Source: Oscillospiraceae bacterium (GTDB lineage Bacteria; Bacillota_A; Clostridia; Oscillospirales; Oscillospiraceae). From it: 15,779 nt of DNA. A program made the translations under genes and the position numbers. This document shows positions 1 through 7,279 of this stretch, piece by piece (position 1 is the stretch's first letter; the number at the start of each line of letters is the position of its first letter). Where the stretch lies: assembly GCA_017415945.1 (NCBI GenBank), contig JAFQDR010000252.1:1-15779 (forward strand), given 5' to 3'. The notes beneath the pieces are model-generated. The model did no database searches, was not told where the DNA came from, and saw nothing but the letters and a program-made list of their open reading frames with translations.

Positions 1-1452
1 AAGCTCTCCTTTTACATGCCCGATTCCGGGATGGATATGGAGTATCTCGACCTCTTTTCCTCCGAAGCGGGTTCCAATTTTGCATGGATTTATTACCTCG
101 GAGCAGAGATCCTCGATCCTATTTCTCCGAATATTCGCAAACGCATCAAAGCCGAGGTGAAGAAGCGAATTATCACGCCTTTTCTGACGCATGAATATCG
201 CTATTTCGGCTCGGATGAAAGCCCTGTTGCCGGCAACTGGTGCGTATGGGTTATTTCAAATGTTCTCGCTGCAGCTGCTTTTACCGAAGATGACATGGCA
301 GTTCGCGAATCTGTCGTGAAGCGCGCTCTGCACTTTGCCGATCGTTATCCCAACGGACTCCCAAATGATGGGAGCTGCATCGAGGGGCCACGCTATTACG
401 GCCACGGCGTGGGAAGCTATTTTGACACGTTGGAGCTGCTCTATGATCTTACTTCCGGCTATGTGGATGTATTCGACCATCCCTTTGTCAGATGCCTCGG
501 TGAATATGCCTATAAAATGCATATCTGCAGCAGGAATTATTTTGCTTATGGCGATGCACCTTTTCTGCTTGATTTGCCCTATCGGCTCTTTTACCGTTTC
601 GGAAAGCGTATTGGCTCGGAGCCTCTTATGAATTTTGCCTGTCATTTCGCCAAGAATGATATCCCGGAACAGTTCGGCACCTACTATCATACCTATCGCG
701 CTCTTGCCAATATGAGTCTGCCCGACTTGCAGGAGCAGCACTGGACACCGCCTTCCGAGATCTGGCAGAAAGATTTCGGGCTGCTTATCCTTCGTGAAAA
801 GCATGAGACAGAGCAAGGTCTTGTACTCTGTGTTCACTGTGGCAACAACGGTGAGGGACACGGACATGTGGATACCGGTGTATTCACCGTATTTGCTGAC
901 GGTCATCCCTTGATTATCGATCCCGGCGTAGGGGAATATCGCGCTGACACCTTTTCGGGCAGTCGGGAAGCAACCTTCTGGTATGGCTCCCCATCACACA
1001 ATCTTCCCGAAATTGCGGGATATCCTCAGAGGAAGGGAAGCGATGCCATTGCTGATGACCGGTATTATGACAGCGAAAACAAGATGCTTTCTGTCCAACT
1101 TGCCTCAACCTATCCGAAGGAAGCGGGGGTATGCTCTTACCGACGCAGCTATTATCTGGAAGCGGGGCGTGCGGTGATTACAGACTGCATTGATGCTCCA
1201 AGTGCGTCCATCGTGTTTCATCTATCCTGTTATGATGAGCCAGCCCCTGTATCGCCCGGAGTGATCCTGCTTTATGGCGGACACATACTTCGTTATGATG
1301 AGAATCTTACTGCCGAAATCGAGTATGTGGCCTGCGACAGCAAATTACGCGCTGAATATCTTGGCAGAGAGGGAATCTATTTAATCAATCTGCGTGAGAG
1401 GACGCATAAAAACAAGAAAGTTTATACAATCGAAATTCAAAAAGGAGTGTAA
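1..1452 (+). CDS. Heparinase II/III-family polysaccharide lyase (5'-partial)
   Basis: Likely secreted or cytoplasmic lyase acting on uronic-acid-containing polysaccharide by beta-elimination; the substrate cannot be told. The frame is open from base 1, so the gene starts upstream. The internal ATG at 16 is only the first methionine in view; numbering below starts there. The N-terminal half is helical, as in the alpha/alpha toroid of this family, and contains IEGPRYYGHG (E123, Y127, Y128, H130), where the family carries conserved Tyr/Glu/His near the active site. The beta-sandwich part has the hallmark GEGHGHVDTGVF (about 279-290, H282 and H284), followed by a DPG...Y segment. These are the best-conserved Hepar_II_III motifs. 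About 480 residues are visible, short of the usual 600 or more, consistent with a missing N-terminus. Its stop is 5 bp before the solute-binding lipoprotein gene, so they are probably co-transcribed. The family call is firm; substrate and catalytic residues are inferred. Confidence 0.85.
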   Translation, partial: KLSFYMPDSGMDMEYLDLFSSEAGSNFAWIYYLGAEILDPISPNIRKRIKAEVKKRIITPFLTHEYRYFGSDESPVAGNWCVWVISNVLAAAAFTEDDMAVRESVVKRALHFADRYPNGLPNDGSCIEGPRYYGHGVGSYFDTLELLYDLTSGYVDVFDHPFVRCLGEYAYKMHICSRNYFAYGDAPFLLDLPYRLFYRFGKRIGSEPLMNFACHFAKNDIPEQFGTYYHTYRALANMSLPDLQEQHWTPPSEIWQKDFGLLILREKHETEQGLVLCVHCGNNGEGHGHVDTGVFTVFADGHPLIIDPGVGEYRADTFSGSREATFWYGSPSHNLPEIAGYPQRKGSDAIADDRYYDSENKMLSVQLASTYPKEAGVCSYRRSYYLEAGRAVITDCIDAPSASIVFHLSCYDEPAPVSPGVILLYGGHILRYDENLTAEIEYVACDSKLRAEYLGREGIYLINLRERTHKNKKVYTIEIQKGV

Positions 1453-1457
1453 TCAAT

Positions 1458-2900
1458 ATGTACAAACGTTTACTTGCCCTGCTGCTTGTCGCCGTGATGA
1501 TGATGGCGGCCTGCGCCAGCGATCCCGATGTCAGCTCAGATGAAAAAGAAACAGCCTCTATCACCTCAGCTGACGATAGCACACCTGAGACAGACTACAT
1601 AAGAGCGCTTCAGACGAAGGACTATGACGGTGTCGATCTCAATATCGCCTGTTACAGTGTGAAAACCTATCCCAATATGTATTACGAGGAACTGACCGGA
1701 GAACCTGTCAATGATGCGATCTTTAAACGCGATTCGCTGATAAATGAACTCTTCGGTGTCAATATTGTATATCATGCCAGCGAAGACTGGGTAGGACCGA
1801 GAGAAATGGTGGATAAGGCAATACAGTCGATGGAGAAACTGTATGACCTGCTCTTTATGACGGCATCTCACGGTGTCGGTGATCTGGCAAGACAGGGGGC
1901 TCTTTATGATCTTAACACGCTCCCCTATCTCTCCTTGGATGAAGAGTGGTGGGCAAAGGACTTTAAAGATCAGCTGACGATTAACGGAAAATCATTCCTT
2001 ACAACCGGTGCAATCGCTCCCGGCTATTACTATTCCAATGCCATGCTATATGTGAATTTGGATATAGCAGCCGACCTTCAGTTTGCTGAGAATTATTTTT
2101 ATTCAGCCGTTGATGAGGGCAAATGGACGCTGGATGCCTTCAATACCTTTATCAAAACCGCCAGTGTAGATCTGGATGGCAATTCGAAGATGCAGATTAA
2201 TAAAGACCGTTTTGGTTTTGCTGTCGGTGAAGCGAATAATCTTTTTACCGGTGCTGGCAAGAATATGACTGCGGTCGACAGTGACGGCTTCCCCTATCTC
2301 ATTCTCGATGCAGAGGAAACGGTTACAACCCTCGATGCAATTCGCGAGATTTTGAATAATTCCGAATATGTTTGCGATTTTACACCGCTTGGCAATCAGG
2401 CGGCAAAGCTCGGTCTTTTCTCAAACGGACTTGCCGCTTCGACTATGGCTGCAGCCAATGGAGCTATCAGTTATTTCCGTTCCATGGAAGACGCGTACTG
2501 CGCCCTGCCGCTGCCCAAGCTTGATGAGAAACAGGAACGCTATTATACCCCCATCAGCATGACAGTTTCGGTACCCGTATGCACTACCGATTCCGACATG
2601 ACTGCTCTGCTTGCCGAAGCGATGGCATACTATTCCTACTATAATATCGGCACGCTGATGTACGATATTACCCTGCAGGAAAAGGTTGCCCGTGATCCAA
2701 ACGCACAGCGCATGATGAAGATCATCTACGATTCGGCAACCGTTGAGCTGAACAATATTTATAACTTCGGTGGTTCAATCATAACCATTCGCGATTACCT
2801 TAAAGGAAAAATCAATTCCTATACTTCCGCATATGAAAAAATAAAAAATAAAGCTGAAAATGAGCTCAATGAATTTATTGAAGAAATTCTGAAAAAGTAA
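1458..2900 (+). CDS. ABC-type sugar solute-binding lipoprotein
   Basis: Extracellular substrate-binding component of a carbohydrate ABC importer, anchored to the outer face of the membrane by lipid. The N-terminus has K/R, a long hydrophobic stretch and a lipobox ending in MAAC, giving a lipidated Cys19, followed by a Ser/Asp/Glu-rich linker. The body (480 aa) has the length and the early NDAIFKRDSLINELFGVNI-like segment typical of Clostridia and Paenibacillus family-1 solute-binding proteins. The ATG at 1458 is preceded by AAAGGAG about 10 nt upstream, within the end of the lyase gene. A strong hairpin terminator starts 8 bp after the stop, so this is the last gene of the operon; the permease genes are not in the window. 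Pairing with a heparinase-like lyase suggests uptake of oligosaccharides released by that enzyme, which is inference. Confidence 0.82.
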   Translation: MYKRLLALLLVAVMMMAACASDPDVSSDEKETASITSADDSTPETDYIRALQTKDYDGVDLNIACYSVKTYPNMYYEELTGEPVNDAIFKRDSLINELFGVNIVYHASEDWVGPREMVDKAIQSMEKLYDLLFMTASHGVGDLARQGALYDLNTLPYLSLDEEWWAKDFKDQLTINGKSFLTTGAIAPGYYYSNAMLYVNLDIAADLQFAENYFYSAVDEGKWTLDAFNTFIKTASVDLDGNSKMQINKDRFGFAVGEANNLFTGAGKNMTAVDSDGFPYLILDAEETVTTLDAIREILNNSEYVCDFTPLGNQAAKLGLFSNGLAASTMAAANGAISYFRSMEDAYCALPLPKLDEKQERYYTPISMTVSVPVCTTDSDMTALLAEAMAYYSYYNIGTLMYDITLQEKVARDPNAQRMMKIIYDSATVELNNIYNFGGSIITIRDYLKGKINSYTSAYEKIKNKAENELNEFIEEILKK

Positions 2901-2907
2901 CAAAATG

Positions 2908-2942
2908 CCACCGGATGAGCGAAAAAATCATCCGGTGGTTTT
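2908..2942 (+). terminator. Rho-independent terminator, probably bidirectional
   Basis: A perfect 11-bp stem (CCACCGGATGA at 2908-2918 pairing with 2928-2938), a 9-nt loop and TTTT on the + side. It ends the lyase/lipoprotein operon. Read on the - strand the hairpin is followed by CATTTTG and lies 40 bp beyond the catalase stop, so it may also stop convergent transcription. Confidence 0.9.
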
Positions 2943-2981
2943 CTGTTCGGGAAACGCAGACGTTATTTTGTCGATTATCGG

Positions 2982-3542
2982 TCAGCAGCCGCTCTTTTTA
3001 TCGAAGGCTGGATTGTACAGATAGAAATTCTTCTTGTTTTCAAAGGCATCCTGTGCCAGACCAAGCGCTTCGGAAAAACGCTGATAGTGGTTTATCTCAC
3101 GCTGGCGCAGGAACTTGATCGGCTCACGTACATCTGGATCGTCCACGAGACGAAGGATGTTGTCGTATGTCACCCGAGCCTTTTGTTCTGCTGCCAGATC
3201 CTCGTGCAGATCGGCAAAAACATCTCCCTTGACTGCAAAATATGCAGCCGTAAAGGGCACGCCTGCCGCCGATACAGGATATACGCCGGTTGTGTGATCG
3301 ACGAAATAGGTGTCAAAGCCGGAAGCCTTAATCTCATCAATCGAGAGATTGCGGGTAAGCTGATATACAATGGCAGAAATCATCTCGAGATGTGCCAATT
3401 CTTCGGTGCCGATATCGGTCAAGGTGCCTACAATCCGTCTGTCCGGCATGGAGAATCGCTGACTCAGATAACGCAGCGATGCGCCAAGCTCACCGTCAGG
3501 TCCACCGAGTACCGATAAATATGATTGATGTTTTTCACGCAT
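2982..3542 (-). pseudogene. CotJC-type manganese catalase, N-terminus missing
   Basis: Member of the di-manganese catalase/CotJC spore-coat family, which disproportionates hydrogen peroxide. Similarity starts near residue 12 (LGGPDGELGASLRYLSQRF) and runs to the end. All five expected Mn ligands appear: E18, E48 and H51 in ELAHLEM, E119 in AAEQKAR and H152 in REINHYQRF. The spacings E48-H51 (3) and E119-H152 (33) equal those of the Lactobacillus plantarum enzyme (E66/H69, E148/H181). What is missing is the family's first 25 or so residues (the usual start resembles MWxYEKxLxxPVxI). The open frame begins at an ATG at 3542, 11 bp after the stop of the small upstream gene, with no Shine-Dalgarno and an in-frame TAA further upstream. 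The 5' part was not found elsewhere in the window, including around 7000-7280. The gene was probably cut when foreign DNA joined here. A short protein could still be made by coupling, so pseudogene status is an inference. Confidence 0.75.
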
Positions 3543-3546
3543 GAAT

Positions 3547-3614
3547 AAAGGAATTATGGCTTTTTATTAATTTTGGTGTGCCAATTAGCACTCAGAAAAG
3601 CACATAATTCCTTT
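3547..3614. repeat. 12-bp inverted repeat spanning the 3' end of the small gene
   Basis: Perfect 12-bp arms, AAAGGAATTATG at 3547-3558 and its complement at 3603-3614. Short A/T pairing continues inward, and a near-palindrome GTGCCAATTAGCAC lies in the loop. One arm overlaps the stop of the 45-residue gene and ends 4 bp before the ATG of the catalase fragment. On the - strand no T-run follows, so it is a poor terminator. It could be a remnant terminal repeat or an RNA hairpin affecting the downstream start; coincidence is possible. Confidence 0.5.
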
Positions 3615-3691
3615 TGTTTTTTTTCGAGTTCTTTTTTTGTCGGCGGATTTACAACAACAACCTTCAATTCGTTTTTCACTTTCTTTTCCAT
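3554..3691 (-). CDS. Small basic protein, 45 aa, unknown function
   Basis: A small gene with good start signals: ATG at 3691, with AGGAGG (complement of 3699-3704) 7 nt upstream. The product starts MEKKVKNELKVVVVNPPTKK, then has a Lys/Glu-rich helical stretch (ELEKKQKELCAFLSANW) and a basic tail ending in a TAA at 3554. It has no signal peptide or membrane segment. The gene begins 63 bp after the M48 protease gene on the same strand and is likely the last gene of that operon. From memory, short proteins with an NPPT-plus-amphipathic-helix plan occur next to site-specific recombinases in Clostridia mobile elements. If this is one of them, the recombinase that should follow has been replaced by the catalase fragment. 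That link is a guess; the coding call rests on the ribosome binding site, the spacing and the protein-like composition. Confidence 0.65.
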   Translation of the reverse strand: MEKKVKNELKVVVVNPPTKKELEKKQKELCAFLSANWHTKINKKP

Positions 3692-3754
3692 ACACAAACC
3701 TCCTCGTTGATTTTAGTAAAATGTATGGAACTGAAGGATTGTCCTATGCCTATT

Positions 3755-4639
3755 TCACTTAATCGAAATACCGAGCCAAAATTCCAGACTGCCGATTCTT
3801 TTTGCAGTGTGCGGATGGGAAGCCTTTAACTGCTCCATCAACGTGAGCGTCTGTCCGCTTGTCATGAGTTCAAGGTCATATAATGCCGATACAAGTTCTT
3901 CACCATAATTCATTTTATAGGCAAAATAATCTGCAAGCCATTCGTTGTATCGGCTTTTAGCCATCAGAATAAGTTCTCCGCCAAGTTGTGTCACAAACAC
4001 CGCAATATCAAGCAAGAACAGAAAAATTCTGAATATAACGCCGATGATTCCGAACAGAGTTGTTCCTATTAAACCTATCTGTAATGAGTCGGTAATCATT
4101 ATTAAGAATAATAATACCTTTCTTGCAAGCATTGTCGATATATTCAAAACACCATTCCCTATAAAGGTAAAGACAACTGCTTTGGTATCGCCATGCGCCA
4201 GATGCCCATATTCGTGTGCTAAAATGCCTTTAATCTGTTCGTCGGTCATGCTTTCTATCAAACCTTTTGTAACAACGATTGTATTTTCACCCATGGCAAA
4301 TGCGTTGGGAATCAGTGAATCGGAAATACAAATCTCTGCACTGCTTTTTATCTTTTTGGATTTCTTTTTGATGACTTTATGTACTTCACGCGCAAGAGGC
4401 AGAATTTTTTCTTTTTCCTTGTTTGTATATAGAGGTCTTACCCCATGAAGAAGTTTAAATAACTTTTCGCCTGCAGGAGTAAATGCAAGCGTTAATAAAA
4501 TAGTGTAAATGCCTGTCGTTATGAGTAAAGGTGTCAGAACTCCGATGGTAAAAAAGGAAACCGCCCACATTGTAAGTAAGAAATAGAATACGAACCAAAT
4601 AATATAAATCGTGTTGCCCTTCAAAAATCGCTTTTTCAT
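3755..4639 (-). CDS. M48 family (HtpX-like) membrane zinc metalloprotease
   Basis: Integral-membrane zinc protease, 294 aa. Two hydrophobic segments lie near the N-terminus (about 11-30 and 33-52). A cytosolic basic linker follows, then the catalytic core with HEYGH (zinc ligands H142 and H146, catalytic E143) and the probable third ligand E233 in NEWLADYFA. Further hydrophobic stretches occupy about 155-222. The SLIPNAFAMG segment around 108-117 is the typical M48 substrate-side motif. The length agrees with HtpX. ATG at 4639 is only 2 bp after the stop of the coupling-protein gene, so translation is probably coupled. HtpX proteins usually degrade damaged membrane proteins. Here the position directly behind a conjugation coupling ATPase suggests a job in element transfer or turnover of membrane transfer proteins, which is inferred from context only. 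Confidence 0.88.
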   Translation of the reverse strand: MKKRFLKGNTIYIIWFVFYFLLTMWAVSFFTIGVLTPLLITTGIYTILLTLAFTPAGEKLFKLLHGVRPLYTNKEKEKILPLAREVHKVIKKKSKKIKSSAEICISDSLIPNAFAMGENTIVVTKGLIESMTDEQIKGILAHEYGHLAHGDTKAVVFTFIGNGVLNISTMLARKVLLFLIMITDSLQIGLIGTTLFGIIGVIFRIFLFLLDIAVFVTQLGGELILMAKSRYNEWLADYFAYKMNYGEELVSALYDLELMTSGQTLTLMEQLKASHPHTAKRIGSLEFWLGISIK

Positions 4640-4641
4640 TA

Positions 4642-6369
4642 TTAAAAGCCTTTCCGAACCTTAATTCGTTTGTGTGTCATACTGTCTTTTGACATATAAA
4701 TTGCTTCTCCGGTCATAAGTGCCTTTATTTCATCGGGATGATAGTGATATTTCCGCGTTCTTTTTGCTGACCCGTACCCTGTCGGCACAGAAATATTCTG
4801 ATGATTTCCAAGTTGATGTGTAATTTCAATCGCTTGACGTGTTCCCAGTATATTCGCCCATTCCTCGGCTGATTTTGCGCTATTCTGACGCATGACAATG
4901 TAGTTGTTGCAGTTCTCTATAAGCTGTTGCTTAAATGCGTCTCCCGCGCTGTATTCAAGATCTGCAAGGCTCTGTGTTGCGGCAATGCAGGTAATATTGG
5001 CACTTCTCGATTTGTTGATTAAATCAATCAGTGTTGGGGAGGCATAGACGTTGATTTCATCCATGATATAGAAAATTCTGGGTATCGGCTGAGCAAAGAA
5101 ATTGCTGACTGCCTTTTTTGCATCTATCAGAATCAACCGCCCTAAAAGCTGTGATACTTCGGGATATAACAGCGGATTCAAGATAAACAAAATGACAGCA
5201 TTTTTTCTTAACGCACCATAAATGTCAATTCCCGATTCATCGAAAATTGTACCAAGCTCACTTTCCATGATTGTACTGAATCTTGCTGAAGCGTCACGCG
5301 CAATTTCACCGCTTGCTTTGCAGATATTGATTGTTTCCAGATGATCTTCCTTTGTGAGCATACCATTTTTGACAGCCTGACCGCTGATCTGCATGAATCG
5401 CTCCGCGTCCATATATTTCACAATATTAGCAAATGAAAAAGGAATACCGCATAATTTCATCAACTGTATCACACGCTGAACATATCGCTCGGTGTTGGAT
5501 TTGTAATGAACCTCAGTCCAGTCGGTCATGTTGATTATCATATCTTTGCATATGGTGGGATTGGTGTTCTGAAATGGATTGTATTTATCGGAATTTTCAG
5601 GCTGATTCATGTCGATAATATATACCTTTCTTTTGCCTGCAAAATGGTGAACAATTTCATTAATCGAACCTTTTCCGATATCACCTTTTCCATCTATAAT
5701 CATCATCGGGTAATTCTGTTTCATTCCGCTTTCAATGTAGTTTGATAACAGAACAGTTTTACCGCTTCCGGTAGTTCCGCAGCAGAATATATGACGCGCG
5801 GAATCTTCGGTTGCGATCGGTTTATTTCCACTGCTCCCTATAATCGTTTTACCTGTTAAATTCTGCGGTATCATGTAATGCTTATCTCTGCCTTTCTTAT
5901 GTGTATGATTCTGATTTGCACCTTCTACATCCTTCATATCTTCTTCCAATGGCTTGATTTGGCGTACTCTTTCATTCAGTATATCGGCGGTTATCAGCGC
6001 GGTTATGGCGGAAAAACACAATAGTATCAGCCAGTCGGACAAAGAATACGCAAATCCATAGGTTATCATATTCGATACAAGCTCACTTATGGATTGCGAT
6101 TTGCATAATGAGATAATGTTGCCACAAAAATTATGTACTAAGCTGTATAAAAGTGAAGGGCTAAAATAAGTCCATATTATGAGTATCAGCAATAAACTCA
6201 GAACAGGAATCACCGAGTTTATTTTCAGCCTTTTAAACAGAATGATAAAAACTATCGTAATGATTGCAACAGGATAAATTATTACTGCAAAAAGCGAAAT
6301 GATAACAACCGCAAGCGTGTTATTTGTCTCCTGCCTGTCTGATATAATCGTCAACCACCTCCATATCAA
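4642..6369 (-). CDS. VirD4/TraG-like conjugative coupling ATPase
   Basis: Type IV coupling protein, the hexameric membrane ATPase that hands relaxase-bound DNA to a transfer channel. About 575 aa. Hydrophobic segments at about 18-45, 53-80 and 108-130 form the membrane anchor. The motor domain has a Walker A, GTTGSGKT at 198-205, a conserved MMIIDGKGD strand, and a Walker B ending FYIMDE (D437, E438). It is followed by a sensor-like CIAATQSLADLE and a TraG/TraD C-terminal NNYIVMRQNS region. The frame opens with TTG at 6369, overlapping the upstream gene by 50 bp. There is no ATG before residue 101, so a non-ATG start is needed; TTG at 6354, behind GGAGG with a short 3-nt spacer, is the other candidate. 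No relaxase or channel genes are in the window, so the protein may serve a mobilizable element or be a leftover. Confidence 0.87.
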   Translation of the reverse strand: MIWRWLTIISDRQETNNTLAVVIISLFAVIIYPVAIITIVFIILFKRLKINSVIPVLSLLLILIIWTYFSPSLLYSLVHNFCGNIISLCKSQSISELVSNMITYGFAYSLSDWLILLCFSAITALITADILNERVRQIKPLEEDMKDVEGANQNHTHKKGRDKHYMIPQNLTGKTIIGSSGNKPIATEDSARHIFCCGTTGSGKTVLLSNYIESGMKQNYPMMIIDGKGDIGKGSINEIVHHFAGKRKVYIIDMNQPENSDKYNPFQNTNPTICKDMIINMTDWTEVHYKSNTERYVQRVIQLMKLCGIPFSFANIVKYMDAERFMQISGQAVKNGMLTKEDHLETINICKASGEIARDASARFSTIMESELGTIFDESGIDIYGALRKNAVILFILNPLLYPEVSQLLGRLILIDAKKAVSNFFAQPIPRIFYIMDEINVYASPTLIDLINKSRSANITCIAATQSLADLEYSAGDAFKQQLIENCNNYIVMRQNSAKSAEEWANILGTRQAIEITHQLGNHQNISVPTGYGSAKRTRKYHYHPDEIKALMTGEAIYMSKDSMTHKRIKVRKGF

Positions 6370-7027
6370 TGATTTTGATATTCGGATATGTTTTCTGCGC
6401 GTCCGAAATCATTGTGCGTATTTTAACCTTATTCTGCGGTACAATCCACCGCTGAGCATCATAATCCATATAGTTTTGTTTGATGTTATTCATAAATCGG
6501 TCTCTTGATTTTGTGTTAAGTTCTACCTCAACACAACAGGTGGCACCATTTCGGCGGAAAATGAAATCCGACATATGTTTTCGCTGAGTAAAACCATCTT
6601 TGTTCCTCATCTGCTTTTCGGTTTCAATCGCATCCGCTGAAACCTTAAAACGATGCATGATATACAATGCGGTATCTGTAACTGTAATGTCGTGATAAAT
6701 CTGGTCTAATCTCGGCTCAGTAACAGGTAGAATGATGTTAAGCTCCCGACGAGCTTTTTCTGTAATAGACAACACCCCTGCAACACCATATATGTATCTT
6801 TTTCTCGTGAGAAAACCTTCATCAATCAACATTTTCAACCGCCTGTCGCAAGCACGCACACCATCGAATCCGCACAACAACCGAATCTGTCTCCCGAGTA
6901 TCCCTCGCCATCTGCTTATCTCGTGTACAATCAGTAAATCTCTGTCTGTAATAACGATTTTAACACCCCCTGTTCTATAAAAAATAATAAAATCTCGATG
7001 CTGAAACCTATCTTTTTCTACTATCAA
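6320..7027 (-). CDS. Replication-relaxation (Replic_Relax)-like winged-helix protein
   Basis: Probable DNA-binding accessory protein of plasmid or mobile-element replication/mobilization. Residues about 25-90 carry the winged-helix signature of the Replic_Relax family: ITDRDLLIVHEISRWRGIL, then RRLKMLIDEGFL, then a wing with KRYIYG. The C-terminal half (about 150-225) has alternating strands with CCVEVELNTKSRDRF, a nuclease-like fold pattern often seen behind this domain. The start is uncertain. The frame opens with TTG at 7027, has no ATG before residue 66, and its first dozen codons lie in an inverted-repeat arm. A purine-rich AGGGGG sits 7 nt before an in-frame ATC at 6958, so the real protein may begin near residue 24, just before the domain. 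It overlaps the coupling-ATPase frame at its 3' end and is the first gene of that operon. Confidence 0.7.
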   Translation of the reverse strand: MIVEKDRFQHRDFIIFYRTGGVKIVITDRDLLIVHEISRWRGILGRQIRLLCGFDGVRACDRRLKMLIDEGFLTRKRYIYGVAGVLSITEKARRELNIILPVTEPRLDQIYHDITVTDTALYIMHRFKVSADAIETEKQMRNKDGFTQRKHMSDFIFRRNGATCCVEVELNTKSRDRFMNNIKQNYMDYDAQRWIVPQNKVKIRTMISDAQKTYPNIKIIDMEVVDDYIRQAGDK

Positions 7028-7146
7028 AAATCAACGAAACGTACCCACACGAAGAAAAGGAGTGGTCTCGGGTTCCAAGCAAGCCGAGACCACTCCTTTT
7101 CTTCGGAAATATCTGAGAAACACCGAGAAAAAGATAGGTTTCAGCA
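6999..7146. repeat. 148-bp nested palindrome
   Basis: Perfect 21-bp outer arms (6999-7019 and 7126-7146) enclose a second, unrelated 22-bp perfect palindrome (7050-7071 with 7084-7105). Spacers are unequal, 30 and 20 bp. Just outside, AATCT follows the right arm in inverted form and recurs 4 bp further out on the left arm, so the symmetry may once have been longer. The left arm overlaps the extreme 5' end of the Replic_Relax frame. It could be a mobile-element end, a transfer-origin-like structure or a regulatory hairpin; the sequence does not decide. Confidence 0.8.
7050..7105. terminator. Bidirectional hairpin terminator between divergent blocks
   Basis: A 22-bp perfect stem with a 12-nt loop. 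The GC-rich inner part is GGAGTGGTCTCGG, flanked by an A-rich arm on one side and TTTTCTTC on the other. This is the symmetric layout of a terminator working in both directions. It would insulate the mobile-element operon from transcription through the secreted-protein operon. Confidence 0.65.
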
Positions 7147-7231
7147 GATTATGAGACTTGGTTCATGTATATGTGCCTACCGGATAATGTAGAACAGGGG
7201 ACAGTCATTCAAAAAGAACAGGCGGGACAGC

Positions 7232-7270
7232 AAAAAAACAACCTTGATGAGGTATATCAAAGTTGTTTTT
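7232..7270 (-). terminator. Terminator of the secreted-protein operon
   Basis: Read on the - strand, 9 bp after the stop of the SLH protein gene. The stem is ACAAC/GTTGT plus TTGAT/ATCAA around one mismatch, with a 7-nt loop, followed by a run of seven T. The opposite side has TTTTT, so it might also act on + strand transcripts. The bases between it and the nested palindrome (7147-7231) hold no gene that I can see. Confidence 0.85.
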
Positions 7271-7279
7271 CTGCATATA

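Noticed and set aside
256..906. 216-codon open frame on the - strand
   Set aside because: Lies wholly inside the heparinase-like gene, whose GHGHVD motif is on the + strand; no ribosome binding site and no family-like sequence.
3087..3518. 143-codon open frame on the + strand
   Set aside because: Shadow of the manganese catalase, whose ligand motifs are clear on the - strand.
3945..4448. 167-codon open frame on the + strand
   Set aside because: Antisense to the M48 protease including its HEYGH motif; composition is that of an antisense frame.
7192..7230. Imperfect direct repeat GAACAGGGGACAG / GAACAGGCGGGACAG
   Set aside because: It vaguely recalls GGGGAC-type transposon ends seen in Bacillota, but only two short imperfect copies exist, with no transposase or symmetric partner.
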